From Pusillimonas sp. DMV24BSW_D (GTDB lineage: Bacteria; Pseudomonadota; Gammaproteobacteria; Burkholderiales; Burkholderiaceae_B): a stretch of 64,000 nucleotides of DNA. The DNA lies in NCBI RefSeq assembly GCF_011388195.1, contig NZ_CP049990.1, positions 2,914,001 to 2,978,000 of the forward strand. The letters run 5' to 3'. A model generated the notes under the pieces. The model saw only the letters and a list, made by a program, of their open reading frames with translations, was not told the DNA's origin and made no database searches. The position numbers were made by a program, and so were the translations under genes. Position 1 is the first letter of the stretch; each line of letters opens with the position of its first letter. Shown in pieces: positions 10,878-24,554 of this stretch.

Positions 10878-11951
10878 TCAGATGTATTCTGCGCCAGCAA
10901 AACGCCAGGGTAAAGTTTCACCAGCCGCCAACGGCACCAGTTCATCATCGCCCACACTAAGGGCATCGGGAATCGTGTAAGGAGCACGTTCCAACGTGAT
11001 TTTTCGCTTGTTTACCGGAAGGCCATAAAACTTGGGTCCATTCAAACTGGCAAAGGCCTCAAGTTGATCAAGCTTACCCACCGATTCAAATGCGGTCGCA
11101 TAAAGCGCCATTGCATAAGGGGCCGTATAGCAGCCTGCGCAGCCACACGCGCTCTCTTTCATCCCCCTTAGGTGCGGGGCGCTATCAGTGCCAAGGAAAA
11201 ACCGGCCACTTCCACCTGTTGCCGCCTCAAGCAAAGCTTGCCTGTGAACCTCACGTTTCAAGACCGGCAGGCAATACATATGCGGACGGATTCCTCCATT
11301 AAACAAAGCATTGCGGTTATACAGCAAATGATGAGGGGTAATTGTGGCCGCTATTGGCCCGGCGGCGTCCCGCACGTACTCTGCGCCCTGACGTGTAGTC
11401 AAATGTTCAAACACCACCTTCAGCTCGGGCAGAGCATCCCTGAGCGGTTTCATTACGCGATCGATAAAAACAGCCTCTCGATCAAAAATATCAATTTTTG
11501 GGTCTGTAACTTCGCCATGCATCAATAATGGCATCCCAACTTTCTGCATCGCCTCTAACGTTGATAAACAACGACCCAGCAAATCCGTCACCCCGGCAGC
11601 GGAATTCGTCGTCGCACCAGCTGGATACAACTTAACGCCATAAATAAATCCGCTTTCCGCCGCTTTATAAATCTCATCAGGCGGGGTGTCGTCTGTAAGA
11701 TACAGTGTCATTAATGGTTCAAACTCTCGTGTCTCTCCGGCAGTGTCATTCAATGCTTGTAGAATTCGATTGCGATACGCAGCGGCTTGCTCAACCTTGA
11801 CAACCGGTGGCGTTAGGTTCGGCATGACGATAGCCCGCCCAAATTGACCTACAGAGCCTCGAAGCACTGAGTGCAAAATATCACCGTCGCGTAAATGCAA
11901 ATGCCAATCGTCCGGCTGAGTGAGAGTTAAGCTGTTTATTGAAATATCCAT
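10878..11951 (-). CDS. pyrC: Dihydroorotase (class II)
   Basis: Zinc enzyme of pyrimidine synthesis interconverting carbamoyl-aspartate and dihydroorotate. Metal-site motifs are visible: DWHLHLRDG near the N terminus, the carbamylated-lysine block GVKLYPAGATTNS, HGE, EHLTTRQG and GTDSAPH. The 357-residue length fits the E. coli type. A GTG at 11963 is in frame but ATG 11951 fits the family start better. The gene converges on uup with an 11-base gap. Confidence 0.96.
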   Translation of the reverse strand: MDISINSLTLTQPDDWHLHLRDGDILHSVLRGSVGQFGRAIVMPNLTPPVVKVEQAAAYRNRILQALNDTAGETREFEPLMTLYLTDDTPPDEIYKAAESGFIYGVKLYPAGATTNSAAGVTDLLGRCLSTLEAMQKVGMPLLMHGEVTDPKIDIFDREAVFIDRVMKPLRDALPELKVVFEHLTTRQGAEYVRDAAGPIAATITPHHLLYNRNALFNGGIRPHMYCLPVLKREVHRQALLEAATGGSGRFFLGTDSAPHLRGMKESACGCAGCYTAPYAMALYATAFESVGKLDQLEAFASLNGPKFYGLPVNKRKITLERAPYTIPDALSVGDDELVPLAAGETLPWRFAGAEYI

Positions 11952-12199
11952 AGAAAAAGTCACAAATTTTATACAGCCGGTTTAAGAATAAAGTTAATCG
12001 CAATATGTTAACGTGTTTCCTTTTCAATCGCAGATGGTACGCAGTTCTTATACGGTCTAGCGCGACTGCGGGAACGCAACTCAGATTTGCACCGATGCAG
12101 ATTCTGGAAAAATAGAGTACAAGACAGTTTGCCCGGGTATTTCATATTCGCAGTACTCAGGGAAAACAAGATTTTTAATTTCACTGGAGCGAACCACAT

Positions 12200-12472
12200 A
12201 TGGCAACGACTACAAAAACGACCCGTAAACCCAATGCCGCGTTTATGAAGCCCCTTACTCCAAGCCCCACATTAGCGGCAATCATTGGTCCTGAAGCGGT
12301 TCCCCGCACGGAAGTCACCAAGAAAATCTGGGAGTACATTAAGAAGCACGACCTACAAGATCCAAAAAACCGTCGCAACATCAATGCCGACGACAAACTG
12401 CGCCCTTTATTTGGCAAAGAGCAAGTGTCTATGTTCGAATTAACCAAACTGGTTAGCAACCATTTGAAGTGA
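12200..12472 (+). CDS. Single-domain SWIB/MDM2 protein
   Basis: A 90-residue basic protein consisting of a short Lys/Arg-rich tail and one SWIB/MDM2 fold (from about residue 17: PLTPSPTLAAIIGPEAVPRTEV, then KKIWEYIKKHDLQDPKNRR and a C-terminal MFELTKLVSNHLK). SWIB domains are best known from eukaryotic chromatin remodellers and from Chlamydia; stand-alone copies are frequent in Betaproteobacteria, where their role is unclear. A DNA-associated function is an inference from the basic tail. GGAG lies about 12 bases before the ATG, and a strong terminator follows. Confidence 0.9.
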   Translation: MATTTKTTRKPNAAFMKPLTPSPTLAAIIGPEAVPRTEVTKKIWEYIKKHDLQDPKNRRNINADDKLRPLFGKEQVSMFELTKLVSNHLK

Positions 12473-12486
12473 ATCCAAGACATAAC

Positions 12487-12513
12487 AAAAAAGCTGCCAA
12501 TGGCAGCTTTTTT
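12487..12513. terminator. Bidirectional terminator
   Basis: A GCTGCC/GGCAGC stem is flanked by an A run on the left and a T run on the right, so it can serve the SWIB gene (plus) and the convergent membrane-protein gene (minus). Confidence 0.88.
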
Positions 12514-12530
12514 ATTGTTCTGTACTTTGC

Positions 12531-12896
12531 TTAAAGTTCGGGGCTTGGCGCTACACCCGATAACAACGCCAACCAACCTTTGGCAATGCGGTATACCACC
12601 CAAACGATAGCAACCAACCCAGTTAACCAGCCAATAAAGATCCACGTTGCTATTGCGCTAAGTACGAGCCACAACAAACCCCACCAAAAAGTACGTATGA
12701 CCCAATCGAAGTGGCTGGCATATAAAGTACCCGCTGCGTCACTTCGTTTCAGATACGCAAGAACAATTGCTGCTATCGAGGCAACACCCAGAAAACCCGC
12801 ACTAATCAAACCCAAGGCAAAAAGCCCATAAACGATGTGAGTAAGCGTACGCAACGACACCCCGTTATTCTCTTCTGGTTGTAACGCGTCCGACAT
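12531..12896 (-). CDS. DUF4870-like small membrane protein
   Basis: A 121-residue protein with three predicted membrane helices (about 20-45, 68-90 and 90-110). The central block YLKRSDAAGTLYASHFDWVIRTFWW matches the family pattern of DUF4870-like inner membrane proteins. No enzymatic residues are evident and no function is assigned. AGGAGG lies close upstream of the start. Confidence 0.8.
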   Translation of the reverse strand: MSDALQPEENNGVSLRTLTHIVYGLFALGLISAGFLGVASIAAIVLAYLKRSDAAGTLYASHFDWVIRTFWWGLLWLVLSAIATWIFIGWLTGLVAIVWVVYRIAKGWLALLSGVAPSPEL

Positions 12897-12967
12897 GAAT
12901 TACCTCCTGGCTTTATAAGTTTGCGGTTTATTCAGGCAATTTTACCGTTTTTTCGTCCTAACAAAGT

Positions 12968-13003
12968 AAAACGCCCCAACATGTTTGATGTTGGGGCGTT
13001 TTG
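12968..13003 (-). terminator. Terminator of the rRNA operon
   Basis: A perfect stem of AAAACGCCCCAACAT and its complement flanks a 5-base loop just beyond the 5S 3' end; a T tract follows on the minus strand. Confidence 0.9.
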
Positions 13004-13013
13004 GTATAAGAGC

Positions 13014-13125
13014 CTGACGATGACCTACTTTCACAGATGTACATCCACTATCATCGGCGCAAAGGCGTTTCACGGTCCTGTTCGGGATGGGAAGGCGTGG
13101 GACCACCTTGCTATGGTCGTCAAGC
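13014..13125 (-). rRNA. rrf: 5S ribosomal RNA
   Basis: Minus-strand sequence shows the conserved 5S blocks CCCATCCCGAACAGG and GATGATAGTGGATG. The 5' CTTGACGACC pairs with the 3' GGTCATCGTCAGG. Ends are approximate. Confidence 0.95.
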
Positions 13126-13337
13126 GTAAAGGGTTGCGCTTCAAGGGTATGGGTTTTGAGGTCCTGGCCCTTGAAGCGCCAATGAGGTCAGAAGCAACCG
13201 TGCTTTGTATGCTGTTGCGGGTTTGATTATTTGGTTGTGTGCGTTGCGTTGGTTTTGACCATTGATTTTTGACTTTATGTCATTTAGCGGCATGCTTAAC
13301 ACCTAAACCTTGTATGCATAACCTGCATGGTTATAGG

Positions 13338-16219
<2,882 letters not shown>

Positions 16220-16487
16220 CCTATAACCACAAAGGCTATAGGTTCCTAACTTGAGTTTACGTGTTCATGCCGTTCATCACTTCCAAAAGACTGAATCAAT
16301 CAAACCACATCATCCCTAAGAATAACGTCGCCCAATCAACTCCGCTCTTGAGTCAGAACTTATTTGCAATGCAATCACAACCCGTATCTATAATCAGTCT
16401 GCCTGTCCCTGGCGAATATATGTAAAACATACACCCCAGAACACGCAGCCCACTTACAGCTACTTGTCATTGTTGCTTCTTCCTCAT

Positions 16488-16499
16488 TGTTAAAGAACA
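16488..16499 (-). promoter_or_regulatory. boxA in the 16S-23S spacer
   Basis: Minus-strand TGTTCTTTAACA closely matches the boxA antitermination element and lies between tRNA-Ala and 23S. The remainder of the spacer 16220-16658 has no other feature I can name. Confidence 0.7.
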
Positions 16500-16658
16500 A
16501 ATACTACGGGTACTACTTATACTACCTAGCCATATCGCTATGACCAGTGCACAACATCCTGATGAATTAAGCTAAATCTCCTTAACTTCACCCAAGACCC
16601 TGTTCACTGAACACAACCACTACCTTCACAACCACTACCTGCACAACCACAGCTTCGT

Positions 16659-16734
16659 TGGTGGAGGATGACGGGATCGAACCGACGACCCCCTGCTTGC
16701 AAAGCAGGTGCTCTCCCAGCTGAGCTAATCCCCC
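16659..16734 (-). tRNA. tRNA-Ala (TGC)
   Basis: A 76-nt cloverleaf: acceptor GGGGGAT pairs with ATCCTCC, anticodon loop TTTGCAA gives TGC, T loop GGTTCGATCC, and CCA is encoded. It lies in the rRNA spacer after tRNA-Ile. Confidence 0.97.
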
Positions 16735-16746
16735 CCGTAAAGCACG

Positions 16747-16823
16747 TGGTGGGTCAAGTTGGAATCGAACCAACGACCCCCGCCTTATCAAGACGGTGCT
16801 CTAACCGACTGAGCTACTGACCC
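16747..16823 (-). tRNA. tRNA-Ile (GAT)
   Basis: A 77-nt cloverleaf: acceptor GGGTCAG pairs with TTGACCC, the anticodon loop contains GAT, T loop GGTTCGATTCC, and CCA is encoded. Standard position directly after 16S. Confidence 0.97.
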
Positions 16824-16926
16824 AAGCCCTTGTATCTGCCCTAACTCTAAAACAACCGATAAGCGTGAACACTCAAACTACCACCAAATAACAGCCCACC
16901 AAGACCAAACCCCAAGCACTTCTCTT

Positions 16927-18465
<1,539 letters not shown>

Positions 18466-18710
18466 AATTCCTGTTAATTGCCATATTTCCTGTCCTTCAA
18501 AAAGACCAGGTCATACGTCGCGTACTCACTCAAAAGAAAAAAGACAGGCTTAAAAGTAAACACCAGATAAAATCCAGCATCTACCGCCTTGACTTCTTAC
18601 TTCATCACTTGCGAGCACTTCTTACTACTTGCTTTGGCTCAGGCATTTAACCCTGATGCGCCACTACTTAGCAACGTAGCTTAAGTGCCCACACTTATCG
18701 GTTGTTTCGT

Positions 18711-18722
18711 TGTTAAAGAGCA
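18711..18722 (-). promoter_or_regulatory. boxA of the rRNA leader
   Basis: Minus-strand TGCTCTTTAACA is the canonical boxA for NusB/NusE antitermination and lies about 250 bases upstream of 16S. Confidence 0.88.
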
Positions 18723-18813
18723 ATTTCGCTAACCCAACCCAACTGCCCCGCACCACCAAGCTAAAACCACTAACTTGCCGTGTGAAGCGCTGTTCAAGCA
18801 GCGAAGAAACGAG

Positions 18814-18842
18814 ATTATGAAGCAGTTTTTAAGAAGTGTCAA
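18814..18842 (-). promoter_or_regulatory. rRNA operon promoter
   Basis: The minus strand has a consensus TTGACA (18842-18837), a 17-bp spacer and CATAAT (18819-18814), with an A/T-rich stretch upstream of the -35. The rest of 18466-19052 is rRNA leader plus upstream DNA with no gene. Confidence 0.85.
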
Positions 18843-19052
18843 ATGAGAAGACAGAAATTTATTTCCAACCGCTCTTGACCCAACACCCCGCCTCAGGGCC
18901 CCGCCCAGCCCATCAACCACACCCGCATCTTGCTCCGCAAAATACACGCCTGATTAATGACTGTCCCTTTTAAATCACCCTCTTAAATATCCCCTTAAAT
19001 TAAGGGTTATCCCGAGGCCGTCTCCAAAGGGAACCGAACTGTAGCATGACTG

Positions 19053-19628
19053 TCATTTAGTTGCAAGCAGATTGCCGAAATGGGAACGCAATTTCGATAA
19101 CTTGGGTGAGATAACAAAAACGCAATAGCCTTGCATAGGATTACGAGCATAGTAATTATGATGCACCTCCTCCGCCGGCCAGAATGTGGCTTTGGGACGC
19201 AACTGGGTGACTACGGCCTGCCCTAGTTCATTTTCTACTTCTTGCATAACACGCTTCGCTATCCTTTCCTGTTCGTCAGAGTAATAAAAGATGACCGAAG
19301 CGTATTGCGGACCCACATCGTTTCCCTGACGATTCACGGTTGTGGGGTCGTGGGTGGCAAAAAAAACCGTCAAAAGTGTTTCATAGCTAATTTCAGCAGG
19401 ATTGAACACAACCCGAACAACCTCGATATGACCTGTATTTTTTTCGCATACCGCCTCATATGTCGGATTAGGAAGGTCACCTCCTGCATAGCCGGGCGTA
19501 ACACCTTTCACGCCTCGCAGCGTTGAAAGCACCGATTCGGTGCACCAAAAACACCCTCCACCCAGAACCGCCTCTTCCGTTTCTTCAGTTAAGACGTCAA
19601 CTGATTCGATTTGTGTACTGTTCACCAT
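19053..19628 (-). CDS. msrA: MsrA, peptide methionine (S)-S-oxide reductase
   Basis: Repairs oxidised methionine in proteins using the active-site cysteine in GCFWCTE. Other family blocks are GVTPGYAGGDLPNPTYEAVC, GHIEVVRVVFNP and the C-terminal FWPAEEVHHNYYARNP. The frame can also start at GTG 19637, which overlaps the cytochrome c stop by 4 bases; ATG 19628 has a GAGGG just upstream and is preferred. The 191 residues fit the family. There is no obvious signal peptide. It is probably co-transcribed with the preceding cytochrome gene. Confidence 0.95.
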   Translation of the reverse strand: MVNSTQIESVDVLTEETEEAVLGGGCFWCTESVLSTLRGVKGVTPGYAGGDLPNPTYEAVCEKNTGHIEVVRVVFNPAEISYETLLTVFFATHDPTTVNRQGNDVGPQYASVIFYYSDEQERIAKRVMQEVENELGQAVVTQLRPKATFWPAEEVHHNYYARNPMQGYCVFVISPKLSKLRSHFGNLLATK

Positions 19629-19633
19629 ATCCC

Positions 19634-20029
19634 TCACTTTTCAACGAGCGGCTCCACGGCCACTAAAGAAAGAATCCACTGCGCCAGAGCTTGTGCTTCA
19701 TCGTCGCTTACATGTGATTGCGCGGGCATCGGCACCGCTCCCCAACTACCCCGAGCACCATGGCGAATACGTGTCGCGAGATACTCAACAACCGCGTCCC
19801 CACCTTCCCCAGCATAACGCTCAGCAATAACATTGAAATCGGGGCCCAGGCGTTTGCGACCCTGCTTGTCGTCTACGCGATGACAAGCAATGCATTTAAA
19901 CGTTTCAACCATGCCCGGGCCCGCCGACACCTCGTTCGCTACGTCTGAGGCACCACTGGGGGGGATCAAACCCATACCCAGAGTCAGCCCGAACCACAAT
20001 CCAACTTTAGTCGTCAACCTTTTCATCAC
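19634..20029 (-). CDS. Periplasmic class I c-type cytochrome
   Basis: A 131-residue protein with an N-terminal signal peptide (about 1-27), one haem-binding motif CIACH at 46-50 and a likely methionine axial ligand in WGAVPMPAQ. The size and layout resemble cytochrome c551/c5-type electron carriers. The redox partner cannot be told from sequence. It is followed by msrA with overlap or near overlap. Confidence 0.88.
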   Translation of the reverse strand: MMKRLTTKVGLWFGLTLGMGLIPPSGASDVANEVSAGPGMVETFKCIACHRVDDKQGRKRLGPDFNVIAERYAGEGGDAVVEYLATRIRHGARGSWGAVPMPAQSHVSDDEAQALAQWILSLVAVEPLVEK

Positions 20030-20185
20030 TACTCAACCAACGATATACCCTGAAAAACGATTATGTTTACTGCTTTCCACTTTATGTGGCCCGGCAAATG
20101 CAATGCGTTCCCATCAACAGAAACGACAAATAAGGTTCGCGGTATTATCCAACAAACCTTAAATCGATCATAAATCAGGATCCTT

Positions 20186-20983
20186 ATGCTTGTTCACCCG
20201 CAATTCGACCCCATCGCAGTTCAACTTGGCCCCATTGCCATCCATTGGTACGGCTTAATGTACCTGATTGCTTTCGGCCTGGTATGGCTTGCGGGTAGAT
20301 GGAGAATCAACCATGGCAAAACTGATCTCAGCCTGAAAGACCTTGAAGACATCATTTTCTACGGCGTGATTGGCGTTATAGCAGGGGGACGCCTTGGTTA
20401 CGTGCTGTTTTATAAGCCGGCTTATTACCTCTCGAATCCACAGGAAATTTTTTATCTATGGGAAGGCGGTATGTCATTCCATGGTGGGCTAGTGGGCGTC
20501 GTCGTCATGCTTTTTCTACTGGCTCGCAGCAAAAATAAAACACTGCTGGAACTGGGTGATTTTATAGCCCCCATGATTCCTTTAGGATTAGCTGCCGGCA
20601 GGTTGGGAAACTTCATTAATGGCGAACTTTGGGGACGCCCAAGCGATTTACCCTGGGCCATGCTTTTCCCACAACTGCAAGACAATATCGCACGCCACCC
20701 TTCCCAACTATACGAAATGAGCCTGGAAGGCATTCTGCTTTTCTTGATAGTTTGGTGGTTTGCCCGCATTCCCAGACCCACCGGACAAGTTAGCGCCGTG
20801 TTCCTGATGGGTTACGGGATTTTCCGCTTTCTTGTTGAATATACACGCGAACCCGATGCGTTTTTGGGTCCGGTGCTTGGTGCACTAACCATGGGACAAC
20901 TTTTATCGTTGCCCATGATCGCAATCGGTTTGATTATTTATTTTCGCGCTGCAAATAAATCGTTCCCTGCACGGAAACCGTAA
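20186..20983 (+). CDS. lgt: Lgt, prolipoprotein diacylglyceryl transferase
   Basis: Inner-membrane enzyme that transfers diacylglycerol from phosphatidylglycerol to the lipobox cysteine of prelipoproteins. The 265-residue protein has about seven membrane helices; family motifs are MSFHGGLVG (His99) and [15 protein letters not shown] (Arg139), plus HPSQLYE and the C-terminal [19 protein letters not shown] lies 5 bases before the ATG. Its last 50 bases overlap the end of the convergent SIMPL-domain gene. Confidence 0.96.
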   Translation: MLVHPQFDPIAVQLGPIAIHWYGLMYLIAFGLVWLAGRWRINHGKTDLSLKDLEDIIFYGVIGVIAGGRLGYVLFYKPAYYLSNPQEIFYLWEGGMSFHGGLVGVVVMLFLLARSKNKTLLELGDFIAPMIPLGLAAGRLGNFINGELWGRPSDLPWAMLFPQLQDNIARHPSQLYEMSLEGILLFLIVWWFARIPRPTGQVSAVFLMGYGIFRFLVEYTREPDAFLGPVLGALTMGQLLSLPMIAIGLIIYFRAANKSFPARKP

Positions 20984-21749
20984 CCGTTTCTGTATTGCCC
21001 TCTAGAGGAACCGACGCTTTATCAGCAGCCATAGCCATCATTCGCGGCGCGGGGGCATATTCAACCCCGGCGCCACCCAGGTTCAACTCCTTGATGCTAT
21101 AGCTTTGGAACCCAAAAGCCACCGCAAAGGCGTCAGCACGCTTCCTGAAAGCCGCAGCCGCCTCTTCGAGCAAGACCTCTTCGGCTTTGGCACGACTTTC
21201 CGGAGAGACGGAAAAAGCAATATTCGTGATGGAAAGTTGATCGCCCAGACTTGCCGCCAACTCCGAGGCGGCAGGAAAATCTTTAGATTCAAGAATAAGC
21301 TCGGCCCGGCCCTGCCAACGCGTTACTTTGCCGTCTTCATCGGTAAAAGGCCAGACACGGAAGTTACCTGAGTAAACCTTCACGACATCTTGTTTTTTAG
21401 CGTTCGCCACGGCCGTATCAAGTGCCTTGCTTAATTGAGCATTGACAACTTGCTGACTGACGTCGTTCATTTGTGCCGACAGCGTTACCGTGACTGTATC
21501 TTGAGCAACCTGGCTGGATGCCGCTGCCTGCAAACTGGCTTGAGGCAAACGCGGACCGCCCATCGTTTTGGCATGGTGCCCATATTGCGCACCGTGATGT
21601 CCACTTGATGATTCCGGATGCCCCATTGGGCCGGCACCGTGAGATGCCGCCATGACTGCAACAGGCGCCCCGGCCAAACCAACAAAAACACTGAAAACGC
21701 ATCCAGCCAACTTCGCGCGGACGCAAATGCTCTTACCTGACGAGATCAT
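20934..21749 (-). CDS. SIMPL-domain (DUF541) periplasmic protein
   Basis: A 271-residue exported protein with a signal peptide, a histidine-rich segment just after it ([17 protein letters not shown]) and a SIMPL/DUF541 domain (about 75-271). AGGAGGT lies 6 bases before ATG 21749, which decides the start over an upstream codon at 21788. SIMPL-domain proteins include oxidative-stress-defence YggE of E. coli, but the biochemical role is unsettled. The His-rich stretch might bind metal; this is inference. The 3' end overlaps lgt tail-to-tail by 50 bases. Confidence 0.85.
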   Translation of the reverse strand: MISSGKSICVRAKLAGCVFSVFVGLAGAPVAVMAASHGAGPMGHPESSSGHHGAQYGHHAKTMGGPRLPQASLQAAASSQVAQDTVTVTLSAQMNDVSQQVVNAQLSKALDTAVANAKKQDVVKVYSGNFRVWPFTDEDGKVTRWQGRAELILESKDFPAASELAASLGDQLSITNIAFSVSPESRAKAEEVLLEEAAAAFRKRADAFAVAFGFQSYSIKELNLGGAGVEYAPAPRMMAMAADKASVPLEGNTETVTVSVQGTIYLQRENK

Positions 21750-21768
21750 AAGACACCTCCTAACAAGC

Positions 21769-21800
21769 AAAAAGCCCGTCTTAAACAAGACGGGCTTTCA
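21769..21800 (-). terminator. Terminator after 6S RNA
   Basis: A strong AAAGCCCGTCTT stem with its complement and a T tract on the minus strand, immediately after the 6S RNA 3' end and before the SIMPL gene. Confidence 0.85.
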
Positions 21801-21982
21801 ATAAATGCCCCGCATGTGCCGTCTAGACCGGCATCCTGGAACCGTAAGTTCAAGGTGGTCGCCTTCAGTCAAGCTTCGGGATCACCAATTAAGGCGTTCA
21901 CGCCCACTTGTCAATCGAGCAACCTAATGCCATAGCATTGGTTCAAGAAATATAGGTCAAGTCACGAACACCGCAGGGACTA
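21800..21982 (-). ncRNA. ssrS: 6S RNA
   Basis: RNA that binds sigma70-RNA polymerase in stationary phase. The minus strand shows 6S-like blocks: GGTGTTCGTGACTTGACC on the 5' side, TTGGTGATCCC in the centre and CACCTTGAACTTACGGTTC on the 3' side, with ends that can close a stem. Location directly after zapA is the classic ssrS neighbourhood in proteobacteria. Exact ends are estimates. Confidence 0.85.
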
Positions 21983-22056
21983 ACCGTTGGACCCACAATA
22001 ACGTACAAACCCAAACAAACAAAGAAACGGTTTGTAAATATCGCAGGACCGAAAAT

Positions 22057-22365
22057 TTATTCCGGCTTTGCCTCGGGCAAAACCAAATTCAGTTGGCCGT
22101 GCATTTCATCAAGTTTACGCTTGAAGTCACCCACTGCAACGCTACCCAATGGACCATCGGGCGCACGCATTGACAGCATTTCAGCCGCAATTTGAATTGA
22201 AGCCATTACGGCAATACGCTCGTTGCTCGAAATTTTACCAGAGCTTTTTACTGCCAACATGCGCTGATCGACAAATTTGACCGCGTCGAGCAAAGCTTGT
22301 TTTTCCGCGGGCTCGCAAGCCAACGAGTATTCACGCCCCAAGATTGATATATCGACTCGTTCCAT
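22057..22365 (-). CDS. zapA: ZapA, FtsZ-associated cell division protein
   Basis: Small cytoplasmic protein that bundles FtsZ protofilaments. The 102-residue product starts MERVDISILGREYSLAC, has the ZapA core VDQRMLAVKSSGKISSNERIA and a C-terminal helix. An upstream extension of the frame lacks similarity and overlaps the preceding gene; ATG 22365 with AGGAG upstream is chosen. It directly follows the coiled-coil gene and precedes 6S RNA. Confidence 0.93.
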   Translation of the reverse strand: MERVDISILGREYSLACEPAEKQALLDAVKFVDQRMLAVKSSGKISSNERIAVMASIQIAAEMLSMRAPDGPLGSVAVGDFKRKLDEMHGQLNLVLPEAKPE

Positions 22366-22372
22366 ATGTTTG

Positions 22373-22843
22373 TTACTCCTGCGGTGCACCAGGCAAACGC
22401 TCAAGCAGCGCATCAATGCGCTGCCTGGCATCGTCGGCGGCATGACGCAAACGGCCGGCCTCAGCACGACTTTGCTCAAGCTCTTGTAAAACTTGTTTGT
22501 AAGCAGCTTGCTGCTGGTTCAGTTCCAACTCCAAACGGGCCTGCACAGCGTGAGCCTCGCGCAGCTGGTCGGCACTCTCGGAGTGTAATTGCGTGCGCAA
22601 GGCGTTGAGCTCATTTTGCGCAGCGGCGCGGATCTGCGCTATTTCAGCCTCGTGGCGCTGCGCCTGCGCAGCAACATCCTTGAACTCACTTTCCTGGCGA
22701 GCCAATTGCGCTTGTAGTTGGTTTCGCTCTCGTTCGGCCTGTTCGGCTCGACCGCCGAGCACAGCCTGCTCCGACTGCAATTGCTTTGTCAGTTCAACGA
22801 GTTGCCCGATACGGGCGGCGAGAAAGTCTAAGTCTTGCAACAT
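22373..22843 (-). CDS. Coiled-coil protein next to ZapA (ZapB-like)
   Basis: A 156-residue, almost wholly helical protein rich in Gln, Glu, Ala and Arg, beginning MLQDLDFLAARIGQLVELT and predicted as one long coiled coil. The N-terminal LDFLAARIGQLVELTKQL resembles short ZapB-like division proteins, and the gene lies 7 bases upstream of zapA, so a role at the Z ring is plausible. It is longer than E. coli ZapB (about 80 residues). The assignment is by context rather than by a diagnostic motif. Confidence 0.7.
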   Translation of the reverse strand: MLQDLDFLAARIGQLVELTKQLQSEQAVLGGRAEQAERERNQLQAQLARQESEFKDVAAQAQRHEAEIAQIRAAAQNELNALRTQLHSESADQLREAHAVQARLELELNQQQAAYKQVLQELEQSRAEAGRLRHAADDARQRIDALLERLPGAPQE

Positions 22844-22954
22844 GAGCGATATCGTAAACCAAGGCTCGCGAACGCGAAAGCCATTGGTGGCATGAATTGC
22901 GAAGTCGTTAGAATAACCGAATTTCCGATTCCCACCGCAAAGAAGGAGACTACT

Positions 22955-23863
22955 ATGTCCACCTCGATTGGCGAGCGCCAATATACATCCGGCTCACCTG
23001 TGAAACTGGCTTTTCTTGGGTTAGGCGTAATGGGCTACCCAATGGCCGGCCACCTCAGCCGCGCCGGCTACGCTGTGACGGTTTATAACCGGACTACGGC
23101 AAAAGCAACTGCGTGGTGCGCCGAATTCAGGGGTGATCATGCAAAAACGCCCAGGGAAGCCGCGGCTAACGCAGATTTTGTTATCGCCTGTGTTGGAAAT
23201 GATGACGATTTGCGCAGTGTTGTACTGGGGGATGACGGTGCATTTGCAGGTATGGGAAAAAACGCCATTTTCATCGACCACACAACGGCGTCGGCAGACG
23301 TTGCAAGGGAACTTTACGCAGCCGCCCGAAATCTAGGCTTGGATTTTGTTGATGCACCCGTTTCCGGAGGCCAGGCGGGAGCCGTAAACGGTGCATTAAC
23401 AGTTATGTGCGGCGCGCAACCCGAAACATTTGATCTGGCTAAGCCAATCATTGAGAACTACGCCCGGGCAATAACACTCATGGGCGCGCCCGGTTCAGGC
23501 CAATTATGCAAAATGGTGAACCAAATCTGCATTGCCGGCTTGTTGCAAGGCCTTTCCGAAGCCGTCGCATTTGGTAAAACGGCGGGGCTCGATATGCATA
23601 AAGCACTGACTGTCATCGGCCAAGGCGCCGCGCAAAGCTGGCAACTAGACCATCGCGGCACCACCATGATCGACAACAAGTTCGACTTCGGTTTTGCAGT
23701 AGACTGGATGCGCAAAGACCTCGGCCTGGTTCTGGACGAAGCGAAAAACAACGGAAGCAGTGTTCCGGTAACCGCTCTGGTCGACCAGTTCTACGCCGAT
23801 GTCCAACGCATGGGTGGTGGTCGTTGGGATACGTCGAGTTTAATCACCCGTCTGCAGAAATAA
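22955..23863 (+). CDS. NAD(P)-dependent beta-hydroxyacid dehydrogenase (3-hydroxyisobutyrate dehydrogenase family)
   Basis: A 302-residue oxidoreductase with an N-terminal Rossmann fold (LGLGVMGYPMAGHLSRAG), the family substrate-binding block FVDAPVSGGQAGAVNGALTVMCGG-like segment and the catalytic lysine region GSGQLCKMVNQ. The substrate could be 3-hydroxyisobutyrate, tartronate semialdehyde or succinic semialdehyde; sequence alone does not decide. AAGGAG lies 7 bases before ATG 22955; the longer upstream frame overlaps the divergent coiled-coil gene and is not used. Confidence 0.9.
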   Translation: MSTSIGERQYTSGSPVKLAFLGLGVMGYPMAGHLSRAGYAVTVYNRTTAKATAWCAEFRGDHAKTPREAAANADFVIACVGNDDDLRSVVLGDDGAFAGMGKNAIFIDHTTASADVARELYAAARNLGLDFVDAPVSGGQAGAVNGALTVMCGAQPETFDLAKPIIENYARAITLMGAPGSGQLCKMVNQICIAGLLQGLSEAVAFGKTAGLDMHKALTVIGQGAAQSWQLDHRGTTMIDNKFDFGFAVDWMRKDLGLVLDEAKNNGSSVPVTALVDQFYADVQRMGGGRWDTSSLITRLQK

Positions 23864-23915
23864 GATTTGGTAGACGAACAACCTTGACCTGCCCGCCTAC
23901 CGCCTCTACCTTTAA

Positions 23916-24491
23916 TTATTGCGGCGTGGTTGCGCGAGCGCCAGACACCAGAACTGTTTTACGTTGTACAGTTCTGGCTCCCTGGCCCCGCGCACGCAAG
24001 TAACGAGTATCCTGACTGCGCCGGAACAAAATAGTTGCCAGCTCATTCAAGGCTTGGGTATACACTTCGCGCTTGAATTCGATCACGGCATCAAGCGGAA
24101 CCCAATAATGGCTCCAGCGCCAGGCATCGAACTCGGGATGCCGAGTGGCACGCAAGCTAACATCGGAATCCCGACCTACCAACCTTAAAAGGAACCAAAT
24201 CTGCTTTTGCCCCTTGTATATACCCCGCGAATCACGCCGGATGAAATCTTCCGGTACGTTATATCGCAACCAATTACGCGTTCGCCCCAAAATGCGGACA
24301 TGTTCCGGTAGTAAACCCACCTCTTCGCGCAGCTCCCGGTACATCGCCTGCACCGGACTCTCGCCGTACTTGATACCACCTTGCGGAAACTGCCATGAAT
24401 GTTCCCGAATGCGTTTACCCCAGAACACCTCGTTTTTTTGATTAACGAGGATAATGCCAACATTAGGGCGGTAGCCTTCGCGATCCAACAT
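23916..24491 (-). CDS. rppH: RppH, RNA pyrophosphohydrolase
   Basis: Nudix hydrolase that removes pyrophosphate from mRNA 5' ends and so starts RNase E-dependent decay. The start [17 protein letters not shown] and the Nudix box (GGIKYGES at 38-45 to REEVGL at 55-60) are typical. The 191-residue length is slightly longer than E. coli RppH because of a basic C-terminal tail. It is divergent from proS with a 63-base gap. Confidence 0.95.
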   Translation of the reverse strand: MLDREGYRPNVGIILVNQKNEVFWGKRIREHSWQFPQGGIKYGESPVQAMYRELREEVGLLPEHVRILGRTRNWLRYNVPEDFIRRDSRGIYKGQKQIWFLLRLVGRDSDVSLRATRHPEFDAWRWSHYWVPLDAVIEFKREVYTQALNELATILFRRSQDTRYLRARGQGARTVQRKTVLVSGARATTPQ

Positions 24492-24554
24492 AGGCCACCC
24501 CTTCGAATTTAATACAATTACGTCCGATTATACGTATCTGTCGAGAACCCTACC

